Positions 1 to 8,573 are shown, counted from the stretch's first letter. The stretch: 17,842 bases of DNA from Porphyromonadaceae bacterium (GCA_905372605.1 CAJPPQ010000010.1:1-17842); one strand, 5' to 3'. Notes: a model not told the origin generated them from the sequence alone. Numbers and translations: made by a program.

Positions 1-43
1 TAATACCGATGTTTCTCGTAAAAGCTAAATTTTGTTTTGCCAT
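1..43 (-). CDS. fusA: Elongation factor G, N-terminal fragment
   Basis: Only the first 14 codons are in the window, reading MAKQNLAFTRNIGI from the ATG at 43; the gene continues beyond the left edge. The string TRNIGI right after a short charged N-terminus is typical of EF-G, where it leads into the first GTP-binding loop (AHIDAGKTT, outside the window). EF-G is the cytoplasmic GTPase that drives translocation on the ribosome. LepA and TypA start differently, so EF-G is the best reading, but the G1 motif itself is not visible. No rpsG lies upstream, as it would in a classical str operon; a metallopeptidase gene does instead. The gene has its own putative promoter at 108-141. Confidence 0.6.
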   Translation of the reverse strand, partial: MAKQNLAFTRNIGI

Positions 44-107
44 TATTTTATAATTCCTTTATTGTCTAATATTTATCTACAAATTATTTTTCGCAAAAAA
101 AAGTGTG

Positions 108-141
108 CAAAGTTATGAAAAAAAAACGATATAGCAGACAA
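108..141 (-). promoter_or_regulatory. Putative promoter of the EF-G gene
   Basis: On the minus strand a TAACTTTG box (108-115) fits the Bacteroidota -7 consensus TAnnTTTG exactly, with a TTG (139-141) 23 bp upstream. Transcription would start near 102, giving a leader of about 59 nt. The same TAACTTTG box precedes the M6 peptidase and phosphohexomutase genes. Confidence 0.5.
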
Positions 142-188
142 TAATCTATAAGTTTATATTGCAGTCCTATAAAGTTTTTGGATTGGAT

Positions 189-228
189 AAAAAAACAGGG
201 CTGATTTCTTGGTAAGAAGGTAAGCCCT
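189..228 (-). terminator. Rho-independent terminator, minus strand
   Basis: On the minus strand AGGGCT (223-228) pairs with AGCCCT (197-202), with an inner stem TTCTT/AAGAA (214-218 with 206-210) around a 3-nt loop. It is followed at once by G and seven Ts (189-195). The M6 gene already has a terminator at 315-349, so this one probably ends another transcript (see the ncRNA candidate) or acts as an attenuator ahead of the EF-G gene. Confidence 0.65.
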
Positions 229-272
229 CCTTTTGTTTAATTTTGCTTGTCCCAACAAAACAGAATCAAACA
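189..272 (-). ncRNA. Candidate small RNA between M6 peptidase and EF-G genes
   Basis: A promoter-like element (278-310) and a good terminator (189-228) bracket about 80 nt on the minus strand without a credible ORF. The predicted RNA has two hairpins. The first (241-260) pairs TTTTG/CAAAA and TTG/CAA with one bulge and a 3-nt loop; the second is the terminator. I recognise no known RNA family. Alternatively it is the terminated leader of a longer EF-G transcript. The call rests on signals alone. Confidence 0.3.
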
Positions 273-277
273 ATGCC

Positions 278-310
278 CAAAAGTAAAGTAATCATTTGAT
301 CGAACAGCAA
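278..310 (-). promoter_or_regulatory. Putative promoter of the candidate small RNA
   Basis: On the minus strand TACTTTTG (278-285) fits TAnnTTTG exactly, with TTG (308-310) 22 bp upstream, directly after the M6 terminator's T tract. The expected start is near 272. Confidence 0.4.
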
Positions 311-314
311 TAAT

Positions 315-349
315 AAAAAATATCCTCTGTCTGGTACAGACAGAGGATA
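315..349 (-). terminator. Rho-independent terminator of the M6 peptidase gene
   Basis: A perfect 13-bp inverted repeat (321-333 with 337-349, arm TATCCTCTGTCTG, loop of 3 nt) starts 28 bp after the peptidase stop codon. On the minus strand it is followed by six Ts (315-320) and more A/T. Confidence 0.9.
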
Positions 350-376
350 ACTAACAATACTTATTAACCCAAACTT

Positions 377-3328
377 TTAATTGCCATTTATTCCGCCGAG
401 ATATATTTTGGCATATTTGCCCTTAGTCCGCGAACCTCCGAGCGATATTATGTACGAAGCGCTGCGTGGGAGTCCTTTTATCTCTACTCTATTACCCGAA
501 TAGTTTTCTTTGTAGTAAACCTGCATCAGACGTCCGTCGGAAGTGTATACGAAGAGGTCTTTGTCTTTGTCTTCGTCTTTGATGAACACCACGATATTGT
601 ACGAACTGTTTATCTGCAGTTTGAGTGCTCGTGGGTCGGGATTTACGTACGAACTACCGGTAGTAGTAAATTCCACTTCGTTAGAGAAGTCGGTTACATT
701 TTCGAGTAGTTCGTCATCGTCTTTGTCCGTAGCCTGTATGCGTCCGAAGTATTTGGTACCTCCCATCAGTCCTTCGACAACCGTCGAATCGGTAGCAGTA
801 CCCGATATCCATACTCTACGGGCAGCCATATCGGCAGCAAATGTTGCCTCGTAATTGTCGAATATGACTCCTCCGTCGTGGGAGTCGAGTCCTTTGGAGT
901 AGATACGTACACGTTTGATATTTTTATTTACATCGACAGACAAGGTGAAATTTTTCTGGCTAAGCCTACGCTCCATCTGTATAGTAGAGATATTTTGCCA
1001 CGTGTTATCGTCGGCTTTGAGCCCTTCCACTATCAACGAACCTCCTTGTGTAGCTTTCCAGTTCCTAAGCCAGAACTTGAGCTGTGTCAGCGGCTGCGGA
1101 TAGTATGGCGACCAGATAGTATCGTTGTCGGTCAAGAACTTAATGGATATATTATCTGCCTCACCTGGAAGAGGATTTTGCTGAGTGGTATAGAACGTCT
1201 GTTTCCAACCCGAAGTAAGCATAGTACCGAAGTTGGTAAAAGTCTCTTTCTCTGTCGTAGAGCCACTCTTTTCATATACCGACAGATAGTATCCCGTTGC
1301 ATCGGGTACTACTTGCCAATTGGCTGTAACGTCATTGTCTTTTATAGAGGAAAAATCTTTCATTAAGGGCGGCACTACTTTCACTTTCTTCGTAGAAGTA
1401 CCCGTAAGTTCTATCACTTTCATAGTACCCGTATTGCCTACCCTTGCGTGCAACGACGCTTTGTGAGGCGTATTATACGATGGCTTTTGAGGATTGTAGC
1501 GAACCTCTATCACTTCGTTTACAGAGTCGGTGCCTACAATGCCTTTATTGAGCGTAAGAGTCGCAGACCAATTGGGGTCCGACGGGCGACGCATCTGAAA
1601 TTTCGAAGCGTCTTTATCTTTGAACGACACACTTATATCCCCCGTAAGTTTGGAGCCTATCACTCTTATCTTGGCAGTATCGGGGTCGTCGCCGATAACG
1701 GTCTTAAACGTCGTCTTACGAGTCTCCAATATTATCTTCGCCGAATTACTACAGTCTTTGTAGCAGAATATTATTTCGTTCGTTGCTGCAATCTCTTGTA
1801 TATTCGATACCTTTCCATTGTGATAGTCTGAGCCGTCTGCTTTCTTTGGTATATAGAAAGTTTTACCGGTAGTTCCCGGATATGTATCTCCTGTGTAAGA
1901 TCCGGGGGTACCGTCTGCCTCCATTACGTCGAATCGCAAATGGCTCGGGTCGTTGTTTGGTTTATTTTGTTGCCAAGCCGAAGCGTCGTAGTCTACCCTT
2001 GTTATCAACAGACCGTGTCCCAGTCCAAGTCCATCACGAGTAGTTCCTCTCACAGAGTCCCAGCCTAAGAACTGGCGGTTTTCGAGCAGGTAGTGAAATT
2101 TCGGATTCGGATTCGGACCATTTAAGTCGTGAATATCGTTTGGAGGCGAGATAAGATACGCCTTATTGGATGTCTCAATCGGCTCAAGTACCTTTTCGCC
2201 TTCGGAGTTCAACAACGTAGGATGTAGATATGTGAGGAAAAATCTTTCGTGAGCCAACCACGTCGGCGGTGTATTACCTCGGTTGTTGTATCCGCCCGAA
2301 GTCATTATATCCCATTCACCGATAGTGAATAAATGTCCGTTTTCTGTGTTATAATAGTCGGGCAACCCTAGTACATGCCCAAACTCGTGGCAGAACGTAC
2401 CTATACCGCACATTGTACCATAGCCGTTTATCTCGGATGTACAAGCATATACATCTATCACTTTACCTCCAATAGTAACGTTAGGATAAACATTGAATTT
2501 ATGAGGCCAGATAGTATTGGCTCCACCTCCTTCGGCCTCGTTAGGTCCTGCATAGTATACGAATACCATATCGACCTTACCGTCGTTATCGGTATCGTAG
2601 GGAGATAAATCTACTCCATCGGCTACTACTGCATTTACTGCCTCTATTACCATTTCTCTGACATTTTTATCGGTTCCTCTACCTGCCATACCGCCACCGG
2701 TATTCTGTCCGTAATGCTCATAGCCCTGACTTAACTTATAAGGACCGTGAACATCGAATATCGGGTCGAGCTGGTTGTCGGTACAAGCCTTGAAGTACTC
2801 GTTTGCACACCCCGTAGCGCCATTGACACTATAGCCTTGCTGATTGAGTAGGTTGGTAAAGTCTTGCTTGGCGGTAGCCGAACGGAACTGCAGATTCTGA
2901 AATTCCACCAAAATCACGAGTCCTTTTTTCTGTCCGAATAGAGGTACTCGCTGGTGACCTTGGTGCCCCATCTCTTGTTTTACAAGCTGCCTCATCGATA
3001 GCTCCATATCGCGTGATATAGGGTTCCTTCTCAGCTGTTTTACAAAAGCTCTCTCTTCGTCGTCTCTTTGGGAGCGAGCCATTACGCCGGTAGACTTTAT
3101 GATGTTGTTTTCAAACTTAGCATACTCGTACACTCCATTTGGTTGTTGCTGTAGGAGATAGCCGTCGTCTGTGGTCGTATAGTGAAACCACTCGTCGCCA
3201 TAGATTCTTATAGTCAATTCGCTGCCATCGGGTTGTTTTACCTTGATAGGAAACGGATAGGCAGGCATAGCAAAAGAACTGACAGATAGAACCAATAGCA
3301 ATCCTAATAAATATATTCTCTTTCTCAT
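377..3328 (-). CDS. Secreted M6 family metallopeptidase with C-terminal beta domains
   Basis: A 983-residue exported zinc endopeptidase. The ATG at 3328 is chosen because MRKRIYLLGLLLVLSVSSFA forms a clean signal peptide; upstream extension would need a TTG at 3370. The catalytic motif HEFGHVLGLPD (zinc ligands His314, His318, Asp324; base Glu315) and the Met-turn region WDIMTSGG (around 340-347) mark family M6, known from immune inhibitor A. A DxDxDGxxD loop (around 245-254) resembles a calcium site. The C-terminal half looks like beta-sandwich modules, including an FnIII-like stretch (PDATGYYLSVYEKSG). The last 70 or so residues (FVYTSDGRLMQVYY, then GLPRSASYIISLGG) resemble a type IX secretion sorting domain, but not decisively. 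The likely role is outer-surface or extracellular proteolysis. It has its own promoter and terminator, downstream of the susCD operon; a shared role in peptide use is inference. Confidence 0.9.
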   Translation of the reverse strand: MRKRIYLLGLLLVLSVSSFAMPAYPFPIKVKQPDGSELTIRIYGDEWFHYTTTDDGYLLQQQPNGVYEYAKFENNIIKSTGVMARSQRDDEERAFVKQLRRNPISRDMELSMRQLVKQEMGHQGHQRVPLFGQKKGLVILVEFQNLQFRSATAKQDFTNLLNQQGYSVNGATGCANEYFKACTDNQLDPIFDVHGPYKLSQGYEHYGQNTGGGMAGRGTDKNVREMVIEAVNAVVADGVDLSPYDTDNDGKVDMVFVYYAGPNEAEGGGANTIWPHKFNVYPNVTIGGKVIDVYACTSEINGYGTMCGIGTFCHEFGHVLGLPDYYNTENGHLFTIGEWDIMTSGGYNNRGNTPPTWLAHERFFLTYLHPTLLNSEGEKVLEPIETSNKAYLISPPNDIHDLNGPNPNPKFHYLLENRQFLGWDSVRGTTRDGLGLGHGLLITRVDYDASAWQQNKPNNDPSHLRFDVMEADGTPGSYTGDTYPGTTGKTFYIPKKADGSDYHNGKVSNIQEIAATNEIIFCYKDCSNSAKIILETRKTTFKTVIGDDPDTAKIRVIGSKLTGDISVSFKDKDASKFQMRRPSDPNWSATLTLNKGIVGTDSVNEVIEVRYNPQKPSYNTPHKASLHARVGNTGTMKVIELTGTSTKKVKVVPPLMKDFSSIKDNDVTANWQVVPDATGYYLSVYEKSGSTTEKETFTNFGTMLTSGWKQTFYTTQQNPLPGEADNISIKFLTDNDTIWSPYYPQPLTQLKFWLRNWKATQGGSLIVEGLKADDNTWQNISTIQMERRLSQKNFTLSVDVNKNIKRVRIYSKGLDSHDGGVIFDNYEATFAADMAARRVWISGTATDSTVVEGLMGGTKYFGRIQATDKDDDELLENVTDFSNEVEFTTTGSSYVNPDPRALKLQINSSYNIVVFIKDEDKDKDLFVYTSDGRLMQVYYKENYSGNRVEIKGLPRSASYIISLGGSRTKGKYAKIYLGGINGN

Positions 3329-3395
3329 ATATAAAAAATTTTTTAAGTTTTTACCTCTAATGTTCTTCAAATAGTATCGCTATATATGCGTTTTG

Positions 3396-3425
3396 CAAAG
3401 TTAGATATTTTTTTTCGAAACCAAA
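3396..3425 (-). promoter_or_regulatory. Promoter of the M6 peptidase gene
   Basis: TAACTTTG (3396-3403, minus strand) with TTTG (3422-3425) 18 bp upstream matches the Bacteroidota promoter form. The start would be near 3390, leaving a leader of about 62 nt. It lies after the susD terminator, so the peptidase is a separate transcription unit. Confidence 0.65.
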
Positions 3426-3462
3426 CCAATATTTTTTTCTATACAATAAAAAATATAGCAAC

Positions 3463-3497
3463 AAAAAAGAGAGTACTTATCTGCAATAAGTACCCTC
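3463..3497 (-). terminator. Rho-independent terminator of the susCD operon
   Basis: A 12-bp stem with one G-U pair (3486-3497 with 3469-3480, loop of 5 nt) is followed on the minus strand by six Ts (3463-3468). It begins 38 bp after the susD stop. Confidence 0.85.
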
Positions 3498-3535
3498 TAT
3501 CTACTAAGTATCTTTATTTACTCTTATACAGTCGT

Positions 3536-5074
3536 CTACTCTACCGGAGTATCTATATAAGGGTTGGTCTGTCTCTCACTATACGGAGTAGAAAATGCCC
3601 CAAGGTCGGCAGCACTTATCGGTCTATCCTTACGTGCCGAGTGGTTTTTAGCTCTCGTATGCGACCATCCGAAACGTCTCATAGCCATATAGTTTTTACC
3701 TTCGAGCCACATCTCTATACGCCAGTTGGAAGCGATATACTCTTTCAGGGTTGTTCCGCTCATACCATCTATCTTGGTCATAGTAGCCGGGTCGGTATCT
3801 CTATTTGCTACCAGAGTCTTGATATATGCCTTGGCATTTGTCTCGTCGCCCAGAGCAAACGATGCTTCCGCTGCCAAGAGATAAGCCTCTTCGATTCTCA
3901 TATATACGAGGTCATTGAGCCAAGCCTTATCGGCATTTACCTTTCTGTTGGGGTCGAAAAACTTATTTACGGGAGCAAGAGCAAATCCTGCTTCTACATT
4001 ATTGTTGGCAGAGTGGTTCCACCACTTCTTTCTGATATCGGTAGCCGAAAGTTTTGTATCGAAGCTATTGTACAAGTTGGCATCGATAGCGAAATACTCT
4101 CCTGCTGCAGCATATCCGTAAGTGTATATGTCTGCAATCGACCAGAAAGAATTGATCTGACGCGAAGTCTCTGTAGCTACGTCTACTGCCCAGATCCAGT
4201 TTTGTGATTTAACGACCGTATTGAATCCGTTAGTGAGCACCTCTTTGTATGGCAATATTGGATATTCGCCCGTTCCTATTACCTCTTTTACAAGTCGCAA
4301 AGCTTCTCCAATATCGTTGGTTCTATCCGATGGGTCGAAAATAATTGCCTTATTCATACGTAGATATGCCAAAATCATCTTTGCTATATCTGCATTCATA
4401 TACGACTTCTGGTTTGCAACCTTAGGTTGGTACTCTTTAAGCATATCTATAGCTCTTTCCAAGTCGGATATTGCCAAAGGTATAATATACTTATAGCTCG
4501 ACAGACGCTGTACTTCCTTATAGTTTTCTTCGTTGTAATAAGGCAGAATATTGGCATCAAGCTTAGCGGCATCGGTATAGAAATTAGTGAGCATATAATA
4601 TGCATAACCTCTCATCCCATACGCATGAGCAAGAGCTCTGTTTGCGGTATTCGTATCTTCTTCGTCGAGACCACCGGGAGTGTTAAGAATAGTATCGCAT
4701 CTTGCGATAAGAAGATTGGCATTCCTTATCAGTATATAGCTGTATTGCCATATCAAACCATTGAAACCGGCTGTTTCGTCTGCGCCTCTACCCTGCTCGG
4801 CAGCATAGAAAAAGCCCCAGGTTGGAGACGGAATAGCCACGTCAGAAGCCAATACATCGGTATATACATCAATATATTTCTGTGCACCCAAATATGTTGT
4901 AAGTGCGTTCATTGCATAATACAGACCATTTACACGAGCGTCGAGCTCTCTGATACTTTTCTGCAGTTGCTCTTCGGAAACAGTGCTTCCACTAGGATTG
5001 GATACCAACAAATTGGCACAGCTACTAAATGCTATAGCAGTAAGTATCGTCAATACAAAAAATATTTTTTTCAT
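3536..5074 (-). CDS. SusD/RagB-family outer-membrane nutrient-binding lipoprotein
   Basis: A 512-residue lipoprotein. The start MKKIFFVLTILTAIAFSSC is a type II signal peptide with the lipobox FSSC (Cys19), and a Ser/Asn-rich linker follows. Length, helical TPR-like content (for example ALAHAYGMRGYAYYMLTNFY) and the C-terminal RagB/SusD pattern (WRIEMWLEGKNYMAMRRFGW, ending NPYIDTPVE) fit the family. SusD-type proteins cap the SusC porin and capture substrate, which is then imported using TonB energy. The gene lies 41 bp after susC and ends at a terminator, so the two form an operon. The substrate cannot be read from the sequence. The nearby secreted peptidase and the absence of glycosidases suggest peptides, as for RagB, but glycans are not excluded. 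Confidence 0.92.
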   Translation of the reverse strand: MKKIFFVLTILTAIAFSSCANLLVSNPSGSTVSEEQLQKSIRELDARVNGLYYAMNALTTYLGAQKYIDVYTDVLASDVAIPSPTWGFFYAAEQGRGADETAGFNGLIWQYSYILIRNANLLIARCDTILNTPGGLDEEDTNTANRALAHAYGMRGYAYYMLTNFYTDAAKLDANILPYYNEENYKEVQRLSSYKYIIPLAISDLERAIDMLKEYQPKVANQKSYMNADIAKMILAYLRMNKAIIFDPSDRTNDIGEALRLVKEVIGTGEYPILPYKEVLTNGFNTVVKSQNWIWAVDVATETSRQINSFWSIADIYTYGYAAAGEYFAIDANLYNSFDTKLSATDIRKKWWNHSANNNVEAGFALAPVNKFFDPNRKVNADKAWLNDLVYMRIEEAYLLAAEASFALGDETNAKAYIKTLVANRDTDPATMTKIDGMSGTTLKEYIASNWRIEMWLEGKNYMAMRRFGWSHTRAKNHSARKDRPISAADLGAFSTPYSERQTNPYIDTPVE

Positions 5075-5115
5075 ATAAATCTATTTTTTCTTTTAAGTAA
5101 TTAATAACTAAAATG

Positions 5116-8100
5116 TTAGAAAGAAAATTTGAGACCACCCACAATAGTCGATAGCGGAGCATACTGCGACGAGCTATTTCCACCAGTCATATATGTAAAC
5201 GGATTGTACCCTCTACGAGCCGATAGTACCATAAGGTTGTCGCCCATAATCCATACCGACATACTCTTGATTTGTATCTTTTCCAACATCTTTTTGGGGA
5301 AGTTGTAAGCAATACGTACCGAGCTAAGTTGCAAACCTGTGTTCGAAGTAAGGAACCTTGTAGAACCATTACCCGTCCAATCGGCATAATAAACTTTATT
5401 GGCATCTATTTGGTCATAGAGTCCTGCCAATAGTAGCGGTACGTTGGTAGTACTATTTTCTTCGGGTCTGAAACGACTCCAACTCCGCAACATATCGACG
5501 TGGTAGTTGTTTGATCCCATAGAACGGTCAGACATCAAAGAAGCATAAATGGCATCGTAGTTGTATCCGCCTATTATGTAGTTGAATGCCATAGATATAT
5601 CGAATCCGTAAGTAGATACATCGATACCGAAACCTCCATATATATCGGGATATCTGGATTTACCTTCGGCATATTCGTATGCTGCTTTACGGTAGTCGTT
5701 AGTCATGAATGGAGTAAGAGTAGCGTTTTTGTGAAGGTCAACCACTTTTCCATTATTATCTACCGCCCTTTGTCTCAGATATTTATACGGTTCCAGTATA
5801 TAACTTGTATCCGTGCCTGTACCGTTTTCATTTTTATATGCAGCCCAACGTCCCCAGCCTGTTTCGGGGTCTACACCTTCGTATTTCTTGGTATATATTG
5901 CTCCGCGAGATACTCCCTTGGCATATGAGCCGTTCATAATCATTTCCAACCATTTACCGTTGATTCTTTCTTTTGGTAATTCTACGAATACGGCATCATA
6001 GTGAGCTGCGGTAAGACGGAAATTGAGGTCGAAGTTTCTCGATTTTATAACTTGTGCTTTCAGCAACAATTCGGCTCCGAAACTTCTATATTTACCATCG
6101 TTGATAGGCACAGAAGTATATCCGATCGAAGGAGCTATTTCTCTTGTATCGAGGCTATTTACTACATAGTTGTTGTACACCTCAAACTCTCCGTAGAGTC
6201 TGCCCTTCTTTATTTCAAATTCTACTCCGGCATTGAACTTATACGACGTTTCCCAAGTAAGCGATCTTTCGGCAATAGCGTTCCACAACACGGCCGGAAG
6301 ACCATTGAAGTTCGACATCGAATATAGGTCAAGATAGTTGTAGTTACCGATATTATCGTTACCCGAAGTACCGAAACTTGCTTTTACCTTAAGGTTGCTC
6401 AACCATTTTTTCACATCGGCCATAAATGTTTCTTTATGGATGTTCCACGAAGCACCGGCAGAAGCAAAAGTACCGTACTGGTGTCCGGGGGCGAAGTAAG
6501 AAGAACCGAATACCGAACCATTGATGATAGCAAAGTATTTTTCGTCGAAGTTGTAACGCAATTCTCCCATATAGTTTTCGGAACGATAGTCTGTCTTCGA
6601 TCCGGCAGTGGCTACAGTCCTTACTGCGTTCGACAATTGTAAGTCGCCGGCTTTAAGCATATCCGATTTAGCTGCTTGAACAGTTCCTTGCTCTTGATTT
6701 CTAAAGTCGTGACCGAGCATAATATCGAAATTGTGAATATCCTTGAAAGTCTTCTTGTAGGTCAGTTGCTGACGAGTATTGAAGTCTATATAGTTACGAT
6801 TCACATATATTATATGGCCTACTCCTTTGCCGTCACCGTAATACATATTAGTAAGTTCCGACAAAGCTCCTAAGTATAAACTATATCCGTTAGTAACCGT
6901 GAATACAAGGTCCTTTACAAATTCGAACTTCAAAAGGTTCGAAACGGCAAGGTTATGGTGTACGCTGTAACTTTTGTCGAGTCTCAAAGCACCTGCCGGG
7001 TTTATTCCCGGATAGAAAGGTCTTGCATAACCTTTGTATTGACCATAGTCGTAGGCATTGCCCCCGAGATACTTGTCTTTCACGACATTTCCATTGTCAT
7101 CGTGTTGGAACACAGGGTATATGGGCGGTATGCTATTAACAAACGAGAATCCGTTGTTTGCATCTTTCGAACTCTGACCCACATTATTCATCGTGCTATA
7201 AGAGTACTGCATTTTGAAGTTGGCAGTAAGCCATTTTTTAGGCGAATAGTCGAGATTCGACAGCGTGGTAAGTCTCCTGAAGTTCGACTGTATATAGTAA
7301 CCTTCGTCGTTCAAGAAGTTTGCCGAAGTGTAATATGTAGTCTTATCCGAACCTCCCGATATTCTCACACCAACACCCGACTTGATACCGGTATGAAACA
7401 TATTGTCGTACCAGCTTTCGGGAGTATATCTCATCTGAGCTTCGTCGTTGAACGTCCCATCGTTGTTTATGATATTTGGAATATTCCATAGGTTGTATTG
7501 AGGAACCATACCCCCTTGCGAAGAGTCCCACAACTTAGGATTTACATAACTGTTTATCAACTGTTCGTCTGTTATACTCGATCCTCTTGCCAGTCCTTTC
7601 CAGAAGTTGAAAAGACCGTCCCACGATAACTCCATATATTGCTTGGGATCGGTGATCACATCGTGCATAGGCAAATATCTGAAGTTTGCCCCTGCCGTAA
7701 GATCTACTTCGATTTTACCTTCGGAGCCAGCAGTACCTTTTTTAGTAGTAATAAGTATTACACCATCGGCACCTCTCGAACCGTACATCGACGTAGCGGT
7801 AGCATCTTTGAGCACGGTAGTAGATACAATATCGGCAGGGTCGATAGAAGAGATATCGTTACCATAAGGTATACCGTCGACTACATACAAGGCTCCACCT
7901 CCGGCATTGAGAGACCCTACGCCCCTAATTCGTACCGAAGATGTCTGTCCGGGCTGACCGGTAGAGGTTACTACCTGCATACCGGCAACTTCTCCGCTAA
8001 GAGCTTTCGTAATATCCGAAGGGCTTTTCTTTTCGATTACTTCTTGTGTTACTGTCTGAGCAGAACCCACATAACCTTTACCCTTTTTGGTACCCATAGC

Positions 8101-8430
8101 TACTTCAACTTCTGCTTCTGTAAGCACTTCGCTTTCAGTAACCAAGCGGATAACCATACCATCACGAGCAACAACAATCTGAGTCTTGTAGCTGGTGTTC
8201 TCTATCTTCAGCTTTGTATGACCCTCGGGCATTGTTACTGTAAAGTTACCATTTTCATCTGTGGACGTACCGGTCTGTGCATCGACAACCTCTACAGACG
8301 CTCCTACAATAGGAGTTCCCGACTCGCTGTCTAATACTTTACCCGAAATAGAGCGTCCTTGTCCAAATACGGCAGTTACTCCTCCGATGAAGAAGAGCAG
8401 CGCCACTAATAAAAAAGAATACTTTCGCAT
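5116..8430 (-). CDS. SusC/RagA-family TonB-dependent outer-membrane transporter
   Basis: A 1104-residue outer-membrane receptor. It has a signal peptide (residues 1 to about 24, ending AVFGQ) and a carboxypeptidase-like N-terminal extension (about 27-100, with SGKVLDSESGTPIVGASV). A plug domain follows (about 120-232) with the SusC hallmarks SSVRIRGVGSLNAG, LYVVDGIPYG and LKDATATSMYGSRGADGVILITTKKG split across that stretch. The remainder is a beta barrel ending in the aromatic C-terminal strand GGLKFSF. It takes up large substrates together with the SusD lipoprotein encoded 41 bp downstream. I see no STN domain and no adjacent anti-sigma/ECF pair, so regulation must come from elsewhere. The upstream leader carries two hairpins. 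The gene is intact. Substrate is unknown. Confidence 0.95.
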   Translation of the reverse strand: MRKYSFLLVALLFFIGGVTAVFGQGRSISGKVLDSESGTPIVGASVEVVDAQTGTSTDENGNFTVTMPEGHTKLKIENTSYKTQIVVARDGMVIRLVTESEVLTEAEVEVAMGTKKGKGYVGSAQTVTQEVIEKKSPSDITKALSGEVAGMQVVTSTGQPGQTSSVRIRGVGSLNAGGGALYVVDGIPYGNDISSIDPADIVSTTVLKDATATSMYGSRGADGVILITTKKGTAGSEGKIEVDLTAGANFRYLPMHDVITDPKQYMELSWDGLFNFWKGLARGSSITDEQLINSYVNPKLWDSSQGGMVPQYNLWNIPNIINNDGTFNDEAQMRYTPESWYDNMFHTGIKSGVGVRISGGSDKTTYYTSANFLNDEGYYIQSNFRRLTTLSNLDYSPKKWLTANFKMQYSYSTMNNVGQSSKDANNGFSFVNSIPPIYPVFQHDDNGNVVKDKYLGGNAYDYGQYKGYARPFYPGINPAGALRLDKSYSVHHNLAVSNLLKFEFVKDLVFTVTNGYSLYLGALSELTNMYYGDGKGVGHIIYVNRNYIDFNTRQQLTYKKTFKDIHNFDIMLGHDFRNQEQGTVQAAKSDMLKAGDLQLSNAVRTVATAGSKTDYRSENYMGELRYNFDEKYFAIINGSVFGSSYFAPGHQYGTFASAGASWNIHKETFMADVKKWLSNLKVKASFGTSGNDNIGNYNYLDLYSMSNFNGLPAVLWNAIAERSLTWETSYKFNAGVEFEIKKGRLYGEFEVYNNYVVNSLDTREIAPSIGYTSVPINDGKYRSFGAELLLKAQVIKSRNFDLNFRLTAAHYDAVFVELPKERINGKWLEMIMNGSYAKGVSRGAIYTKKYEGVDPETGWGRWAAYKNENGTGTDTSYILEPYKYLRQRAVDNNGKVVDLHKNATLTPFMTNDYRKAAYEYAEGKSRYPDIYGGFGIDVSTYGFDISMAFNYIIGGYNYDAIYASLMSDRSMGSNNYHVDMLRSWSRFRPEENSTTNVPLLLAGLYDQIDANKVYYADWTGNGSTRFLTSNTGLQLSSVRIAYNFPKKMLEKIQIKSMSVWIMGDNLMVLSARRGYNPFTYMTGGNSSSQYAPLSTIVGGLKFSF

Positions 8431-8467
8431 AAATAAAATTTTTTTTATTACTATTTTTCTAATTATC

Positions 8468-8506
8468 GTCTTTACAAAAGACTATCTCTCTTTCGGAAAA
8501 GAGAGA
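8468..8506 (-). promoter_or_regulatory. Two tandem hairpins in the susC 5' leader
   Basis: Two perfect inverted repeats lie 38-76 nt upstream of the susC start. One has a 9-bp stem (8485-8493 with 8498-8506, arm TCTCTCTTT, loop of 4). The other has a 6-bp stem (8468-8473 with 8477-8482, arm GTCTTT, loop of 3). No long T tract follows either, so they look more like mRNA-stabilising or regulatory leader structures than terminators. Confidence 0.45.
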
Positions 8507-8545
8507 AAATCTCATTATTCTTACAACCGTATACGATACAGGCTA

Positions 8546-8573
8546 TAAAGGTATAATTTTTCATAGGTACCAA
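8546..8573 (-). promoter_or_regulatory. Possible susC promoter
   Basis: On the minus strand TACCTTTA (8546-8553) matches TAnnTTTG at all but the last base, with TTG (8571-8573) 17 bp upstream. The start would be near 8540, giving a leader of about 110 nt that includes both hairpins. This is the best but not a strong candidate in the region. Confidence 0.3.

Noticed and set aside
44..376. Sigma-54 (-24/-12) promoter targets for the activator, in this and the other intergenic regions
   Set aside because: I looked for TGGC-N8-TTGC-like pairs in the intergenic regions on both strands and saw none convincing; a weight-matrix scan would be needed to exclude weak sites.
2104..2120. Short tandem repeat ATTCGG in the M6 gene
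   Set aside because: It only encodes an Asn-Pro-Asn-Pro turn and is too short to be a functional repeat.
3329..3370. N-terminal extension of the M6 peptidase to a TTG at 3370
   Set aside because: It would place 14 residues before a complete signal peptide; the ATG at 3328 is the natural start.
3386..4207. Long plus-strand open frame (273 codons) opposite susD
   Set aside because: It lies antisense to a clear SusD gene, has low-complexity Tyr/Ser/Ile-rich content and no recognisable domain. The same applies to other plus-strand frames opposite susC and the peptidase (878-1366, 4427-5104, 6955-7491, 7639-8334).
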